The position numbers were made by a program, and so were the translations under genes. The notes beneath the pieces were generated by a model. That model was not told the DNA's origin and did no database searches. It saw only the letters and a program-made list of their open reading frames with translations. Of a DNA stretch of 64,000 nt, positions 20,696-33,110 are shown in pieces; position 1 is the first letter of the stretch; the number at the start of each line of letters is the position of its first letter. The stretch lies in contig OX422208.1 in the NCBI GenBank assembly GCA_949130495.1, positions 684,696,202 through 684,760,201 on the forward strand, read 5' to 3'. This stretch comes from Sambucus nigra (Eukaryota > Streptophyta > Magnoliopsida > Dipsacales > Adoxaceae).

Positions 20696-23405
20696 TGAAT
20701 ATCTCATTATTCTTGTGTTGGCATAATTTTGAGACAAACAATTGCATATGCTCCTGCATTTTTTTATTGATTAAAATCTATATTTATATAAATATTTAAT
20801 CATATTTCCGTATATCTATTTTATATAAAAACTATTTTTGGTAATATACTTTTTATACGTATCTTTAACATAAAATATTTTTTTTATATTATAAATTTTG
20901 AGTTTTATTCTATTTTCAGTATTTATAACATTTATTTTGTGTTTGCTTTGGATTTTTTAATTGTATTAAAAATTACAATTGATTAAACATAACTTTTGTT
21001 TAATTAAACATTTTTTACACAAAATTAAAACGGCAGTGTTATTTTGTTTTAGTGTCGTTTTGGGCTCTTGTTGTTTAGCCGTTTGAGACATTTGAGTGGT
21101 GCTCTGTTCGAGGTCATCTTGATTGATGGAGTGTCCATCCTTATCCCTTGGTGATTGTGCCCTTTCTATTCACCTAAGAGATTATGCATGTACCCTTGCT
21201 GGTTGGTATTACCTTTGTGACCCTAGCCGCCTAAGGGCTTTTACCCTCATACACTTATTTATCTTGGGTATTTTGTTTATACCAGGGCTATTTTGGATGG
21301 GTCTTTATATTCATTATTGAGTTTGTAAAAAGGGGCTCAAGGGTTTTATTTCATTCTCTCTATAAAAACGCTGCTAGACACTCCATTTTTTTTCTCTATT
21401 TCGTGTGTAACATCATATTTTCTGAGAGTTTTAAGCACTGAATCTTCCCTACATATGTATTTGTGCGTTCACATTTCTGAGAGCTTTTAATCCCAAGTTT
21501 TCTTATAAACCGTGTAAGATTTGAGGAACGTTTATGTTTTTTTTTACTTGAATTTTTATTGAAGACTCAAGTTTTGGGGATTATTGTGTTCAACTATTTG
21601 GGAGCTTTCGATTTGGTTGTTCTTACAATTTGGGTTTGGAAGACTCACATTTTTTGCTGAAATTAGTGGCTGACAAACTCCGACTTTCATTTGTTTGGGG
21701 GCTTTAAATCTCGGAGCTTATTTCTCGCTCTCAGATCTCCCTTTGGATATGTTTTATTTTGGATTGAAGCTCGGAGATATTTTTGGGCAAAAATTGATTC
21801 TGGGTTTCGGTTTGAGGTAACATTAACTTTATCCTCTTTATATATATATATATATATACTGTTTTATACATCTATATAGTTATATGTATATACGTTTCTA
21901 GATCTGTGTTGGTTGTTGTTGGTAACCTCGACGTTGCGTCTTTGGATCCATTTAAGTAGAACAATTTTTTTTATCTTTATTCTATTGTGCTAGTTATGTG
22001 AAACATTTTTTTTGACAACATTTGGGACTGTTTCGGGTGGTAAGTTAAAACCTTTTTGGATCTAAACTTTTGTTAGTTTTTGTTTGTTACTAGATCTTGT
22101 TTTGTTTACCTCTCTTTGAACGAAAACCAGGTTTAATTAGTTAATACTGAAATTCTAGTTTAGCTAATTTTTTTTGTACCTTGTTGATTCATATCAAATT
22201 TTCTTGTTGTATGGGATTTCTGTTCTAGTCCTTTTAGAACTGAATAGTTGACTGAAATTTTTTACCCAAGACTTTATTTATTTTGTTTAAACCAAGGTCT
22301 TGTTGATTTTTTTGGTCTTGGACTTTTAGTCTTGTTTGAGTATTTGTTGTTAAGATCCTATTTATACCTATTTCAGTGTGTGCACTTGTTAACCAGTCTT
22401 AACAATTTGGGTAAAGTTTTTTTGTTCCAGATAATTTGTTTGTGATTAAAATATCTTTTATTTAAATCTGAGTTAATTTAATTTGTTTGGGATTACTCAT
22501 ACCTATTTATATCCTCTAAGTTGAATAATTTTTGTTGTGTTCATTTTATTTAATGGGATTTAATTTGTGTGTGAGTTTTAAACGAAACCTTATTTGTAAG
22601 TTTGTTTATTTTAAAGTAGTCCTAATTTATAGGAGCTAAGTGCTACAGGCTTTATCTTTTGCTCATTTTACTTGGACTTGATATTTGTGACATAACACTT
22701 GTCTTATTTATTCATATTCTATCCTATGTTAGGTTATTTTTTATATCAGTTGCGTGACACAATTTCTGGAATTTATTTCCTATTTTGTTTGTGGTCATTT
22801 GCGCCAACTGATTTATTTTAGGATTAATCTTTACTTGAATATTAATTATTAAGGAAGACCTTGCAGGTGTCTTGTGACTTAATAGTTAATCATTATTTTT
22901 GTACTGATTAATTCAATCTCATCTTATTACTATTCTTTTGTGTTGTGTACAACTTCACGAGGACTCTAGTGTTGAGTGTGTAGTTGTGTGTGTTCCAAGT
23001 TACCACTACCTGGGTTGTTTAGTTAGATTCATATTGTTGTGGGGTCATTTAGTTTATGCCTTGGTGTATTGGTTTGTATTAGCGAAACTACTTCATTTAC
23101 ACTGGTATTGCTGTAATCTATACTTAAACATTGGTAATAGTGGACTTAGGTGTATGAGTTGTCCTGGGACTAAAGGACACGGGGTTTTCCATTTCGGTAG
23201 TTTCCTCGAGAACACATATTGTGTTCTTTCCATTTTACCTCATCTCATTCTTAAAGGGTATTATTTTTATATTTTGCATCACCACCTATTCTTACTAGTG
23301 TGCGTGGGTGTTTTAATTTATAAACTTTAATAGATTTTATATCAAAGAGTTAAAAGAGTTTTTTTAATAACCTAATACACGTTCAAGGGCCATTAGGTTG
23401 TTTCA
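20696..23405 (+). repeat. 5' LTR of the nested copia element (about 2.7 kb)
   Basis: Starts TGAATATCTCATTATTC directly after AAATT of the Athila protease linker, and ends GTTGTTTCA before the primer-binding site. The first 1.16 kb match 25783-26969. TATA box TATAAAAACG at 21361-21370. (TA)n at 21839-21859 corresponds to the breakpoint microsatellite of the other copy. Confidence 0.75.
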
Positions 23406-23407
23406 AG

Positions 23408-23425
23408 TGGTATCAGAGCTTCAGG
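23408..23425 (+). promoter_or_regulatory. Primer-binding site, tRNA-Met
   Basis: TGGTATCAGAGCTTCAGG follows the LTR end by two bases. The first 12 bases are the standard complement of initiator tRNA-Met. Confidence 0.85.
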
Positions 23426-23529
23426 ATTCACTTTTTGTAAAAAAAATTATTCTGTAAAGATACTAAACTCTTTTTAGAACCTATATTCTTTATATTTTTA
23501 AAAATCTTTTTTTAAAAGGAATTCAAAAT

Positions 23530-25354
23530 GGTGATGCTGTTTTTTCTTCTAGAAATTCCCTTAATGAATGTTTTAAAGAGGCAAAGCTTTATTCACAAGA
23601 TGACATTAACAGCGGCAATGCCTTTTGCCAAGCGATGGGTGCAACCGAAGTTAAAGTTATTTCATCTTGCACCACATCTTTAAACGCTTGGGATATTTCT
23701 AAATCTTTTTCCAGTCTATTTAAAATGTTTCATGATGTTTCAGATTGTGATAACATAGATAGTTGTGATAATTTAGTTGCTTTTACCTCCCATTGTGTTT
23801 TTAAGTCCGAGGATATTTTTTATTGTTTATCTGCTTATTCTAATGATTCTGATTTATGTGTAGATAATTTGAATTTGAATTTGTGAATTTATCCTATATC
23901 TCACCTGCTCACAATCACCTTACTGTCACAGCTTCATTTTCTAATATTGATAGTATTTTTTTATGTTGATGAATATGAAAATGTAGATGATTCAGTCAAT
24001 TTAGAAGGGTGTGTGAGTATGAATTTAGAAGGTTATGTGAGTAATAACTGTCTTGATAACACAATTGAGGATTGCACTAATTTAGTTCAAATTAATTATA
24101 GGTTGATGGCTAAAAATGACGTTTTAAACAATCGAAGAAAGTTAATAACCGAAGAATCTCAATTTCATGTTGGTGAACTTGAAAAATGATGTTTCATTTT
24201 TAGAGAAAAGAATTGTCATGTTAACTGAACTTAATCACTCTTTTGAAACTAAAAACAAGGAAATTTTGTTTAAATTTGATGAATCTCAAATCGAGCTTAA
24301 ATCGGTTTTGAATAAATATGATGAGTGTCGAATAAAACTAGAGAGCGCTTTGAAAAAGTTAAAAGGTTTTTGGAATTCCGGTGATGCCGCAAAAACTATT
24401 AATAAGAATATGATTTTAGACCAATCTACTAATGGATTAGGATTTGAAGGAAAAGAATTTGATGTTACTAATTTTGTCAATTCTAAGGAACAATTTCCCA
24501 TTTCAAATGAAATTAGGTTGTCTTATAAACATTTTAAAATTGAGGGTTGTTCTACTAGTAGTTAACCCGTATTTGAACGCAAATTTTGTCATAAAACTGG
24601 ACATGTAGAAAAATTATGTTTTAAGAAATCTGGACGGAATAAAATTGGTTTAGGAAAATTTAGGCAAATTCAAAAGGTTAGGAATAATCTTTCTCCTAAA
24701 CCTATTTTTCAATGTGGGTTTTGTTCTAAACCAGGACATTTAGAAGAATTCTATTTTTCGATCAAAACTAAACGGAAATCTTGAGAATGTGTATAACCTA
24801 CCTGTGAATGATACATGTAAACAAGTTGTTAAACCTATTTTTAGGTGTAATCTATGTTTTGAAATGGGCCATTTAGAGAATTTTTTCCATAAAACGTTAA
24901 CTGCAAACAGAAGTTCTAATTATGAAAAATTTCTCACTAAGTGTGATAATGATAAATGTAATGAAAGAAAGGTTTTTCATTGTAATTATTGTTCAAAATC
25001 TGGCCATTTACAACAGTTTTTCTTTAAGTGTTTGAATTTAAGTAGGAAAAGAGAAAATGTAAAACATCATAACATTCATATTAATACTAAATCTAATGAT
25101 AGGCATGCGTATAAATGAAATTTTTGTCTTAAAACGGGTCATTTAGGACAATTCTGCTTTAAGCGTTTAAGTAGACAACAAAGTGATGTTAAGAATATGC
25201 CAAGGATCCCTTTAAAATATGATTTTGTTGAGAATTGTTCCCAATCTAATTTTAATTCTGTCCATTTTAAGACTGTTGTTCCTAATGTTAAATCTAAGTG
25301 GATTAAGAACTATGAATTAGGTTATTATATGGATTGTTCAAATGTTCCAAACTA
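23530..25354 (+). pseudogene. Copia gag C-terminal half with coiled coil and zinc knuckles, broken
   Basis: Frames 23635-23886 and 23947-24189 are Ser/Asp/Asn-rich. Frame 24167-24565 has heptad-like Leu/Ile spacing (coiled coil), then NGLGFEGKEFDV, equivalent to the GLGF block of SIRE gag, and ends at a stop. The next 600 bases encode five zinc knuckles, then SKWIKNYELGYYMDCS. At least four stops or frameshifts are present. The N-terminal capsid (UBN2) half is missing. Non-coding sequence with repeated AGTTGAGTTATG(T/C)A blocks (about 25570-25715) follows before the polypurine tract. Confidence 0.65.
24570..25175 (+). other. Five tandem CCHC zinc-knuckle modules
   Basis: Modules with spacing C-x2-C-x4-H-x4-C, each followed by F-K, occur in order: RKFCHKTGHVEKLC, CGFCSKPGHLEEFY, CNLCFEMGHLENFF, CNYCSKSGHLQQFF and *NFCLKTGHLGQFC. 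Each has lost exactly one Cys (to Arg, Tyr, Phe, Phe and a stop). Copia gag usually has one or two knuckles, so a fivefold array is an expansion. Spacing between modules is about 110-160 bp. Confidence 0.7.
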
Positions 25355-25770
25355 AATTTGTTTTAGTTTGTTTGTTAGTACATTTTCTCTTCATTTTATG
25401 CTGTACTAACTTTTATTTAGTAGGATTCTTCCCTTCCTTTGTCCCTTTTAGACAAATAGGTGGAGAATTTGAGACTCTTTTATTATCTTGTATTTACTTT
25501 TTGTTGAGTCCTTTAGGAATCCTTTTTGTTACTTGAGTAAAGTACTCTTCTAATTTTAGGAATCATTGTGGTTAGTTGAGTTATGTACTCTTCTAATTCT
25601 TTTAGGATTTCAAATTGTTAGTTGAGTTATGCATTCCTCTATTTTTTTAGGACTCTTGTTGTTAGTTGAGTCATGTGATCTTTTATTTCTAAGACTCATG
25701 TGTATAGTTGAGTTATGTAATGTGTTGTCTCCTTTTTTCGAATCTCAGTTTAGTTTGTCTCAAAATTGGC

Positions 25771-25782
25771 CAAAGGGGGAGT
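25771..25782 (+). promoter_or_regulatory. Polypurine tract of the nested copia element
   Basis: AAAGGGGGAG directly precedes the second LTR, whose start aligns with 20696. Confidence 0.75.
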
Positions 25783-26969
25783 TAAAGATCTCATTCTTCT
25801 TATGTTGGCTCAATTTTGAGACAAACAATTTCATATGATCCTGCATTTTTTACTGATTAAAATCCATTATTTATAGAAATATTTAATCATATTTCCTTAT
25901 ATCTATTTTATATAAAAACTATTTTTGGTAATATACTTTTTATATGTATTTTTAACTTAAAATATTTTTTTATATTATAAATTTTGAGTTTTATTCATTT
26001 TCAGTATTTATAACATTTATTTGGTATTGGTTTTGGAATTTTTAATTGTGTTAAAAATTACAATTGATTAAACATAAATTTTGTTTAATTAAACATTTTT
26101 TACACGAAATTAAAATGGTAGTGTTATTTTGTTTTAGTGTCGTTTTGGGCTCTTGTTGTTTCGCCATTTGAGACATTCGAGTGGTGCTCTGTTCGAGGTC
26201 ATATTGACTGATGGAGTGCCCATCTTTGTCCCTTGGTATGTTACGATTTTTCCCTTTCTATTCACATGAGAGATTATGCATGTACCCTTGCTGGTTGGTG
26301 TTACCTTTGTGACCCTATCCCCCTATGGGCTTTTACCCTCATACCCTTATTCATCTTGAGTATTTCGTTCATACTAGGGATGTTTTGACGGGTCTTTATC
26401 TTCATTGTTGAGTTTGTGAAAAGGGGCTCAAGGTTTTTATTTCACTTCCTCTCTAAAAATTCTGTTGGACACTCCATTTTTTTAATCTATTTCTTGTGTA
26501 ACATCATATTTTTAGAAATTTCTAAGCACCAAATCTTCTCTACATACATATTTATGAGTTCACGTTTCTGAGAGATTTTAAACCCAAAGTTTTCTTACAA
26601 ACCGTGTAAGATTTGAGGAACGTTTGTGTTTTTTTTAACTTGGAGTTTTATTGAAGACTCTAGTTTTGGGGATTATTATGTTCAACAGTTTGGGAGGTTT
26701 CGGTTTGGTGTGTTCTTACAATTTGGGGTTGGAAAACTCATATTTTTTTTCTGAACTCAGTAGCTGACAAACTCAGACTTTCATTTGTTTGGGTCTTTAA
26801 ATCTGGGAGCTTATTTCTCTCTCTCAGGTCTCCCTTTGGATTTGTTTTGTTTTGGATTGAAGCTCAGAGATATTTTTGGGTGAAAATTGATTGGGGGTTT
26901 CATTTTTAGGTAACATTATCTTTATCCCCTCTCTCTCTCTCTATATATCTATCTATCTATATATATATC
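25783..26969 (+). repeat. 3' LTR of the nested copia element, truncated
   Basis: Aligns with 20696-~21860. It breaks in CTCTCT..TATATCTATC (26929-26968) and jumps to Athila protease sequence. About 1.5 kb of the LTR is missing. Confidence 0.8.
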
Positions 26970-27790
26970 ATTTCTTATCTAACTCCCATCAAGTATAAAG
27001 ATACTGGTACTTCAACGATCTCTATCAAGATAGGGGCGCACATCATTGAGTAATCCCTTCTAGATTTAGGAGCAAGCGTTAACCTTCTGTCGTACACTGT
27101 GTACGAAAAAATAGGTTTGGGGGAGTTGAAGACGATTAGGAATACCTTATCCTTATCCGATCGTTTTGTAAAAATTCCAAGAGCTATCGTTGAGGACGTA
27201 CTAATTAAAGTGGGAAACTTTGTATTTCCCATCCACTTCGTTGTCTTGGACACCTAATAAGTGCAAAATCATACTCCACAAATCCCTGTTATTTTGGGTC
27301 ATCCTTTCCTCACCACGTCTGATGCTGTCATTAGTTGTTATGGCAGACAATCGAACCTATCCCTTAGGAACATGACTATGGACCTTAATGTGTTCAATTT
27401 GACCGAACAACAACCTGATGATAATGAACCCGTATATGTCGACATGATTGATAGTATCATCCAAGAAACTTTTGATCAAATTTATAATGATGACCCTTTA
27501 ACAACATGTATTACTTTTTTTGGTCCGAATTTGATGTCGAACAGTCAATCAAAGAAATCAATTCCCTCCTCGACTTCACCCCTATCATGGAAGTAGGAAG
27601 TTGGAAGTATAAGCCTGAGCCCCTCTCACTTTACACATCACCTATTCCACCCTCGATTCAGAAAGATCCCAAGCTTAAATTGAAGTCGCTACTTAAAACG
27701 CCCGAGTATAGGTTCTTAGGACATTCTGAATCCTTGTCTGTTATTATCTCATCTGACGTAGACAAAGAAAAAGAAGTTAAATTATAGCGT
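26970..27790 (+). pseudogene. Athila protease region, right copy
   Basis: Homologous to 19882-20695 base for base with many substitutions. This copy keeps the active-site motif DLGAS (about 27062-27076) but has a stop just before it (codon TAA at 27050-27052). PVILGHPFLTTSDAVISCYG (from 27285) is the conserved flap/ILG-RPFL segment. It reads on into the RT region, so it belongs to the right-hand Athila copy. Confidence 0.75.
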
Positions 27791-29300
27791 GTTCTCAAAG
27801 AACACGAGGAAGCCATAATATGGACCATAACTAACATTAAGGGGATAAGTCCCTCGGTGTTCATGCATAGGATACACTTAGAAGGCGAGGTTAAAAAAAT
27901 TTATGAAGCACAACGTAGACTTAATCCCAAAATGAGAGAGGTATTCTGAGCCGAGGTGCTAAAATTTCTTGATGCAGGTATGATTTAACCCATCTCTGAT
28001 AGTCAATGGGTCAGTCCCGTTTAAGTTGTCCTGAAGAAATCTGGTGTTACGGTGGTGAAAAATAATGATGATGAGTTAGTACCCACTAGGATTCAAATCG
28101 GTTGACGAGTGTATATTGATTATAAGAAGTTGAACGCTATTTCAAAGAAGTATCACTTTGCTCTTCCCTTCATAGACAAAATGCTAGAGAGATTATCCGG
28201 TTATCCATATTACTGTTTTCCCGACGGTTAATCCGGCTACAATAAAATTCCCATCGCTCCCGAGGATCAAGAGAAAATCACTTTCACTTGTCCATTTCGT
28301 ACTTTTTCTTATCGACACATTCCCTTTGGGTTATGCAATGCACCTGCTACCTTTCAGCGGTGCATGATGAGTTTCTTTTCGGATATAGTGGAGCATTTTC
28401 TCTAAGTCTTTATGGATGATTTTTCTGTATTTGGGTCTAGTTTTAATGAGTGCCTCTATCACCTTACCATCGTTCTGAAGTGGTGTAAGGAAAAGAACCT
28501 TGTGCTTAATTGGGACAAGTGCCACTTCATGGTCAAACAAGGCACAGTGCTAGGTCACATCATTTCTGAAAAGGGTATCGAGATAGATAAAGCTAAAATA
28601 GATCTCATTGCTAATCTCTCACCCCCTAAAATTGTGCATGAAGTTCAATCATTCTTAGGACACATTGGTTTTTATCGGCGATTTATTAAGGATTTTAGCA
28701 AAATCTCTCGACCCTTGCACAATCTTCTTTCCAAGGACACACCTTTCGATTTCACAAAAGAATGCCTTCAAGCCTTTGAAAGGCTAAAAAAGTAAGTGAC
28801 CTCTGCACCAATTATGAGACCCCCCGACTAGAGTAAACCATTTGAGATTATATGTGACTCTTCCGACTATGCCGTAGATGCGTTTCTAGGTCAGCGTAAT
28901 GAGAAACTTCATCATGTCATATACTATTCCAGTAGGACTCTTAATGATGCCCAATTGAACTATTCCACAACGGAAAAAGAGTTTACGCTGTTATTTTTAC
29001 TCTTGAGAAGTTTATGTCTTACTTGATAGGATCTAAAGTTGTCATTTTCATCGATCACTCGGCCCTGCGATACCTTTTATCTAAAAAGGATGCTAAGTCC
29101 CGTCTCATTAAGTGGATTCTATTACTGCAAGAGTTTGATCTTGTACTTTAGGATAAGAAAGGGTGTAAGAATGTAGTGGGTGATCATTTATCTAGGTTAA
29201 CCGTTGAATTATCTGATAACCTGTTGTCATTAAATGAGTCCTTTCCCAATGAGCAACTGATGTTTTTCTCTCAACTTCTATGGTTTGTGATATTATGAAT
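27791..29300 (+). pseudogene. Athila-like reverse transcriptase and RNase H, broken
   Basis: With stops removed by eye the order is: ISPSVFMHRIHLE, NPKMREVF, AEVLKFLDAGMI-PISDS, WVSPV, VYIDYKKLNAISKK, FPFIDKMLERL-type, a FPDG-SGYNKI block containing the first catalytic Asp (28223), CPFRTFSYRHIPFGLCNAP, and FMDD (28409-28420; catalytic Asp pair). The intact stretch 28412-28795 covers thumb and connection (FLGHIGFYRRFIKDFSKI). RNase H follows: [40 protein letters not shown], then after a frameshift [17 protein letters not shown] and [16 protein letters not shown] copies element RNA into DNA and RNase H removes the template. At least six stops are present. Confidence 0.85.
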
Positions 29301-29439
29301 TATCTTATGACGGGTGAAATGCCTCTGTATTGACCTAAACAAGTATTGTCCCGATTTCTTTTAGGACAAACCATATATCTTCAAGTATTGCCCCGATTAA
29401 ATCATTCGAAAGTGTGTACTGATCACGATATTCAAAGTG

Positions 29440-30551
29440 TAATCTCTTTCTTCCACGACCAAGCTTGTAGGGGTCATTTCAGTGCTAAGAAGACCTCTGC
29501 AAAGATTTTGTGATGTGGATTCTGTTGGCCCACCATTTTTCATGACTCAAATAATTACAGTAGGAGTTGAGATCATTGCCAACGGTTAGGAAATATCACA
29601 CATAGGAACATGATTCCCTTAAATCCCATTCTAATTATCGAGGTTTTTGACTATTGGGGCATTGATTTCATGGGTCCATTACTAGATTCCTATGGGAATC
29701 TTTACATTTTTTTAGCAGTTGATTATGTGTCTAAGTGGGTAGAAGCCATACCGTGTAGGACGAATGACTGGCCCGTAGTGGTCAAATTCATTCGAGAAAA
29801 TATTTTCTCTCTTTTCGGTACGCCTTGAGCCATCATTAGCGATCAGGGAACCTATTTCTATAATCGATCCTTCGAGTGTCTTATGAAAAAGTACTCGGTC
29901 ACGCACAAAGTAGGATGTTCTTATCATCCTCAAACCAGTGGACAAGTAGAAGTTTATAATAGGAAAATTAAGCAAATCATCGAGAAGACAGTGAATCCGA
30001 ATCGAACGAATTGGTCCTAAAGGTTATTCGATACATGGTGGCTTTATCGCACTTCTTATAAAATACCACTTGGTATGTCCCCATATAGGCTTGTCTACGA
30101 AAAAGCCTGTCACCTATTGATAGAGTTAGAACACAAGGCCTATTATGCCATTAAGACCATAAATTTTGATTTACCTTATGCGGGTGAGGTCTGAAATCTC
30201 AAACTCGATGAGTTAGAAGAGATTAGGAATGATGCGTACGAAAGTGCAAAATTGTATAAAGAGAAAATAAAAATGTTCCATGACAATTCCATCCTACGGA
30301 AGTCATTCGAGCCTGGACAGAAAGTTCTCTTGTACAATTCTAGGTTGCATTTCTTTCCTGGTAAATTGAGGTCTAGATGGTCCGGTCCCTTTGTTATTAA
30401 GACAGTCTACCCACACGGGGCGGTCGGAATAGAGAATCCTAAAAATTATGAAATTTTCAAAATTAACTGTCAAAGGTTGATGCCATATCGAGAATTACGA
30501 GATCGGGAAGTGGAGGACATTCTCCTCCAAGACCCTATGTACCATGAGTGA
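29440..30551 (+). pseudogene. Athila-like integrase, broken
   Basis: The HHCC finger is traceable across frames at 29455-29590 (HDQACRGHFSAKK, then CQRLGNI-like). The catalytic core reads YWGIDFMGPLLDSYGNLYIF, VDYVSKWVEAIPCRT, ISDQGTYFYNRSF, YHPQTSGQVEVYNR, supplying the D, D and E of the DDE triad. The C-terminal segment 30252-30551 (MYKEKIKMFHDNSI, EPGQKVLLYNSRLHFFPGKL, RWSGPFVIKTVYPHG) is intact and ends with a stop at 30549. No chromodomain is seen, as expected for Athila/Tat. Integrase inserts the cDNA into host DNA. Stops at 29827 and 30018 among others. Confidence 0.85.
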
Positions 30552-32178
30552 ACTAATTGGGTAATTGTTGTTGTACCATAGATTTTGTTTCGAAGGAATT
30601 GTGCGTTATAAAAAGTTCCTCAATAATGATAATATCTTTCATATCTTTCCTGCCTTTTTCAATTTTTGTCTTTTACATTGAGGACAATGTAGAAATTAGG
30701 TTTGGGGGTATTGAGGTCATTTTTTCTCCGCTTTGAAAAAAAAATTCAAAAATTCAAAAAGATTTTTAAAATAATTGAGTTTTGAAACGAGTTCTTTATA
30801 TAGAATTAATTCATGGATCTCTCAACTTATGAATTTTTTTACACATTAGCCATATAATATGATCAAAAATAAATATTGAGGCGAAAGTTAATATGCTTAA
30901 CTAATAAATGTGGAGATTTTAACCTGGTGAGATATTGTGTCATTCATCATTTTTGAGAGATTTAAATTAATCCGAGTTAAAATAAGTCAAATTTCCTTCA
31001 GTGATAAATTCGTTGATGATCTCAAATTCCTTGATTTGTTCGATTACTGGAAATTAAAAGTCAAAATGTGAATCTTAAGCACTAGAAGTCTTAGTAAGTT
31101 GTCTCGAGACACAAATCAGCTCAACGAAACCTGAGAAATGGGATTAGGCCATCATTTGAAATCCCCAAATTAAGCCTAAACTTCAACCTTTTTACATTAT
31201 TCAGTTGGAATCCCATTTGAGCCGAAAATAAAATAAGACCTTTTTTTTAAACCCATTATCCTACCTAACTCCAACTAGGAGTTAACAGCCCCGAAAAATA
31301 AAAAGCCATACCCAATTTCTGAGAATTCTAGGGTGGAATTACGTTAGGAAAAAGGCCAAAAGAAAAGGAGGTTGCAAGAATGGTGTATAAAAAAGGGGGG
31401 GGGGGGGATAAAGAAAGAAAAAAATATGAAAAAATGAGAGTTGAAAAGAAAAAGAAGAAGAAAGGAAAAAAAATAGAGGTGAGAAAAAGTGCCAAAAAGT
31501 AAAAACTCCTAAAAAAAAACTCTATATTCTCAGAAATTTTGAACTAAAAAAAATGTCATTTTTTCTACCCAAACCCGAGCCTACAATACAACCAAAGAAA
31601 GTCCTAATCGATCTCAAGTGAAGTTAGTTATAGTGTGGAGAGAAGATGAATATGATCTATGGTGTGATTCAAGGTTTTGAAAAAAGTAAACAATTTTTCA
31701 TTCATTAGATCATATTCATCCATTATAAAAAAAAGTTCATTTTTCATCATATATATGTGAAAGTTGTTCATGTAAATTTACTTTTTTAATTCACATATAA
31801 CCCATTTATGAGTGTTCGATTATGAGTGAATTTTGTGAGATTTTGAAATCAAGGCGAACTTTCGGATAAGAAATTTAACGATCAAATATTTGAAATGGGC
31901 GGTTATATTGGCTATGCACACACACACACACGATAAGTTGAGATTGAAAAGTGAAGTTCTACTATATTTATAAAGTTTTCATTCAAATTATGTTATATTA
32001 CCTTTGAAAATTTTGTATTGAGTCAAGTTTTTCAATATTGTGGGTATATTCACTGCAAACCCTCATGAGACAAAACTCATCCACTAGGGTAACCTAGGGC
32101 TTTAACAGCTTATTACACATGCTAAGTGTAATCGTGATTCCTAAGAAAGTGAGAGCAAAGTTTAGGTCTCGGGGTATT
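30552..32178 (+). other. Athila 3' non-coding region; no env-like ORF seen
   Basis: CATTGAGGACAATG and a G-rich tract (30672-30711) follow integrase, as in element A. Athila elements often carry an env-like ORF here, but no long ORF, signal peptide or membrane segment can be read. Purine-rich GAAAAAGAAG tract 31400-31510, G13 run near 31397-31409, CA repeat 31917-31933. A possible polypurine tract (GGTCTCGGGGTAT) at 32163-32175 abuts the right LTR. Confidence 0.45.
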
Positions 32179-33110
32179 TGATGAGTGCATTATTTTGTAT
32201 AAATTATGCCCAAATCTAGGCCTTGTTAAGCTCATTGTATTATAAATAATGAGATTTTAGAGTTGTTTTCATCAAATAAAAGAAAAAGACAAGTTTGAAT
32301 AAAATTCGAGTTAAAAATTAAATTTTAGTAACTCCAGTAGGTGAAATTATAATTTTAGAAATTTATGGTCCCAAAAATAATTTTAAAAGGCTTATCTAGG
32401 CAAAATAAAGTTCTTCCTAAAATTTGGTTGAATTCAGAGTTAGAAAGGAAAAATTATGAATTTTGGGGTCTAAAATGCGAACAAGGATAAATTGGTAATT
32501 TTCTAAACTTTATGGGTATGAATTTGAATTAATATCAGTTATTTTATACTTTTGTGGGTACCCCTGAATTTTGGTGAGGATTGATGATCAAAATAAGATT
32601 TTAGAAGTTTTGTGGTCCAAATAATGAATTTGGGAAAGTGGTAAAGATAGGGGTTATATATGTATGGAGGCATAATTTTATCAAAGGCATGGTTGGTGTA
32701 GTGGTTAGTCTCATGTAGTATGGGGATTGAGGTTGTGGGTTCGATTCTTATCAAGGCTAATAATTCTTTTTTGTAAGAGCATGCGCCTAGTCAGCAATCC
32801 ACGTCAACTACCACAAGATCAGAGCAGTCCACGTCATCGACCTAGTTAGTAGTCTTGGTCATCATGTCATTCAACAGTCAACAACCACATCATCAGGTCA
32901 GCCAACACCACTGGGTAGTCAACTGCGATGTCATCAATCTAAGCAACATCTGAGGCACAATTAAAAAGTGACACGTGGAAGGCCTGGAATCTTATAAACA
33001 ACTTATATATTGATCGAGATATTTTAGTGGGAAAAAAATGGGATACGTCAATAGATTTTTGATTTAGATGAATTTCAAATCCCATCAAACACTATTTCAT
33101 GGGAACTTAA
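32179..33110 (+). repeat. Right Athila LTR, 3' truncated
   Basis: Matches 14748-~15665 (TGATGAGTGCATTATTTTG start). Homology stops after GGGAACTT near 33108, so the TATA box and R/U5 part are missing. Confidence 0.75.
32687..32772 (+). repeat. tRNA-like Pol III module, right LTR copy
   Basis: A box TGGTGTAGTGGTTAG 32694-32708, perfect B box GGTTCGATTC 32738-32747, T6 at 32767-32772. See 15246-15331. Confidence 0.55.

Larger units (their letters stand above)
20696..26969 (+). mobile_element. Nested Ty1/copia gag-only element (SIRE-like)
   Basis: A long left LTR (20696-~23405) is followed by a tRNA-Met primer-binding site (23408), a broken gag with coiled coil and five CCHC knuckles, a polypurine tract (25771-25782) and a second LTR (25783-26969) that breaks off inside a CT/TA microsatellite. 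No protease, integrase, RT or RNase H is present in 2.4 kb of internal DNA. The gag layout (coiled coil, GLGF block, then CCHC) is that of the second half of SIRE gag. Confidence 0.75.
14748..33110 (+). mobile_element. Athila-like Ty3/gypsy sequence, chimeric, with nested copia element
   Basis: LTR (14748-~16620), leader, gag (18250-19480), protease, RT, RNase H, integrase (to 30551), 3' non-coding region and a truncated second LTR (32179-33110) occur in Athila order. A copia element (20696-26969) lies in the protease region. The 814 bp to its left (19882-20695) are repeated to its right (26970-27783) at roughly 85-90% identity, far too diverged and too long for a target-site duplication. The left and right halves are therefore best read as two different Athila copies joined together. 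Every ORF carries stops. Confidence 0.75.

Noticed and set aside
28331..28540. Minus-strand ORF at the RT active site
   Set aside because: Shadow of the plus-strand Athila reverse transcriptase, which has clear conserved motifs.
14748..33110. A single intact Athila element with a simple nested insertion
   Set aside because: The 814-bp diverged duplication around the copia element and the truncated right LTR cannot be produced by simple nesting.
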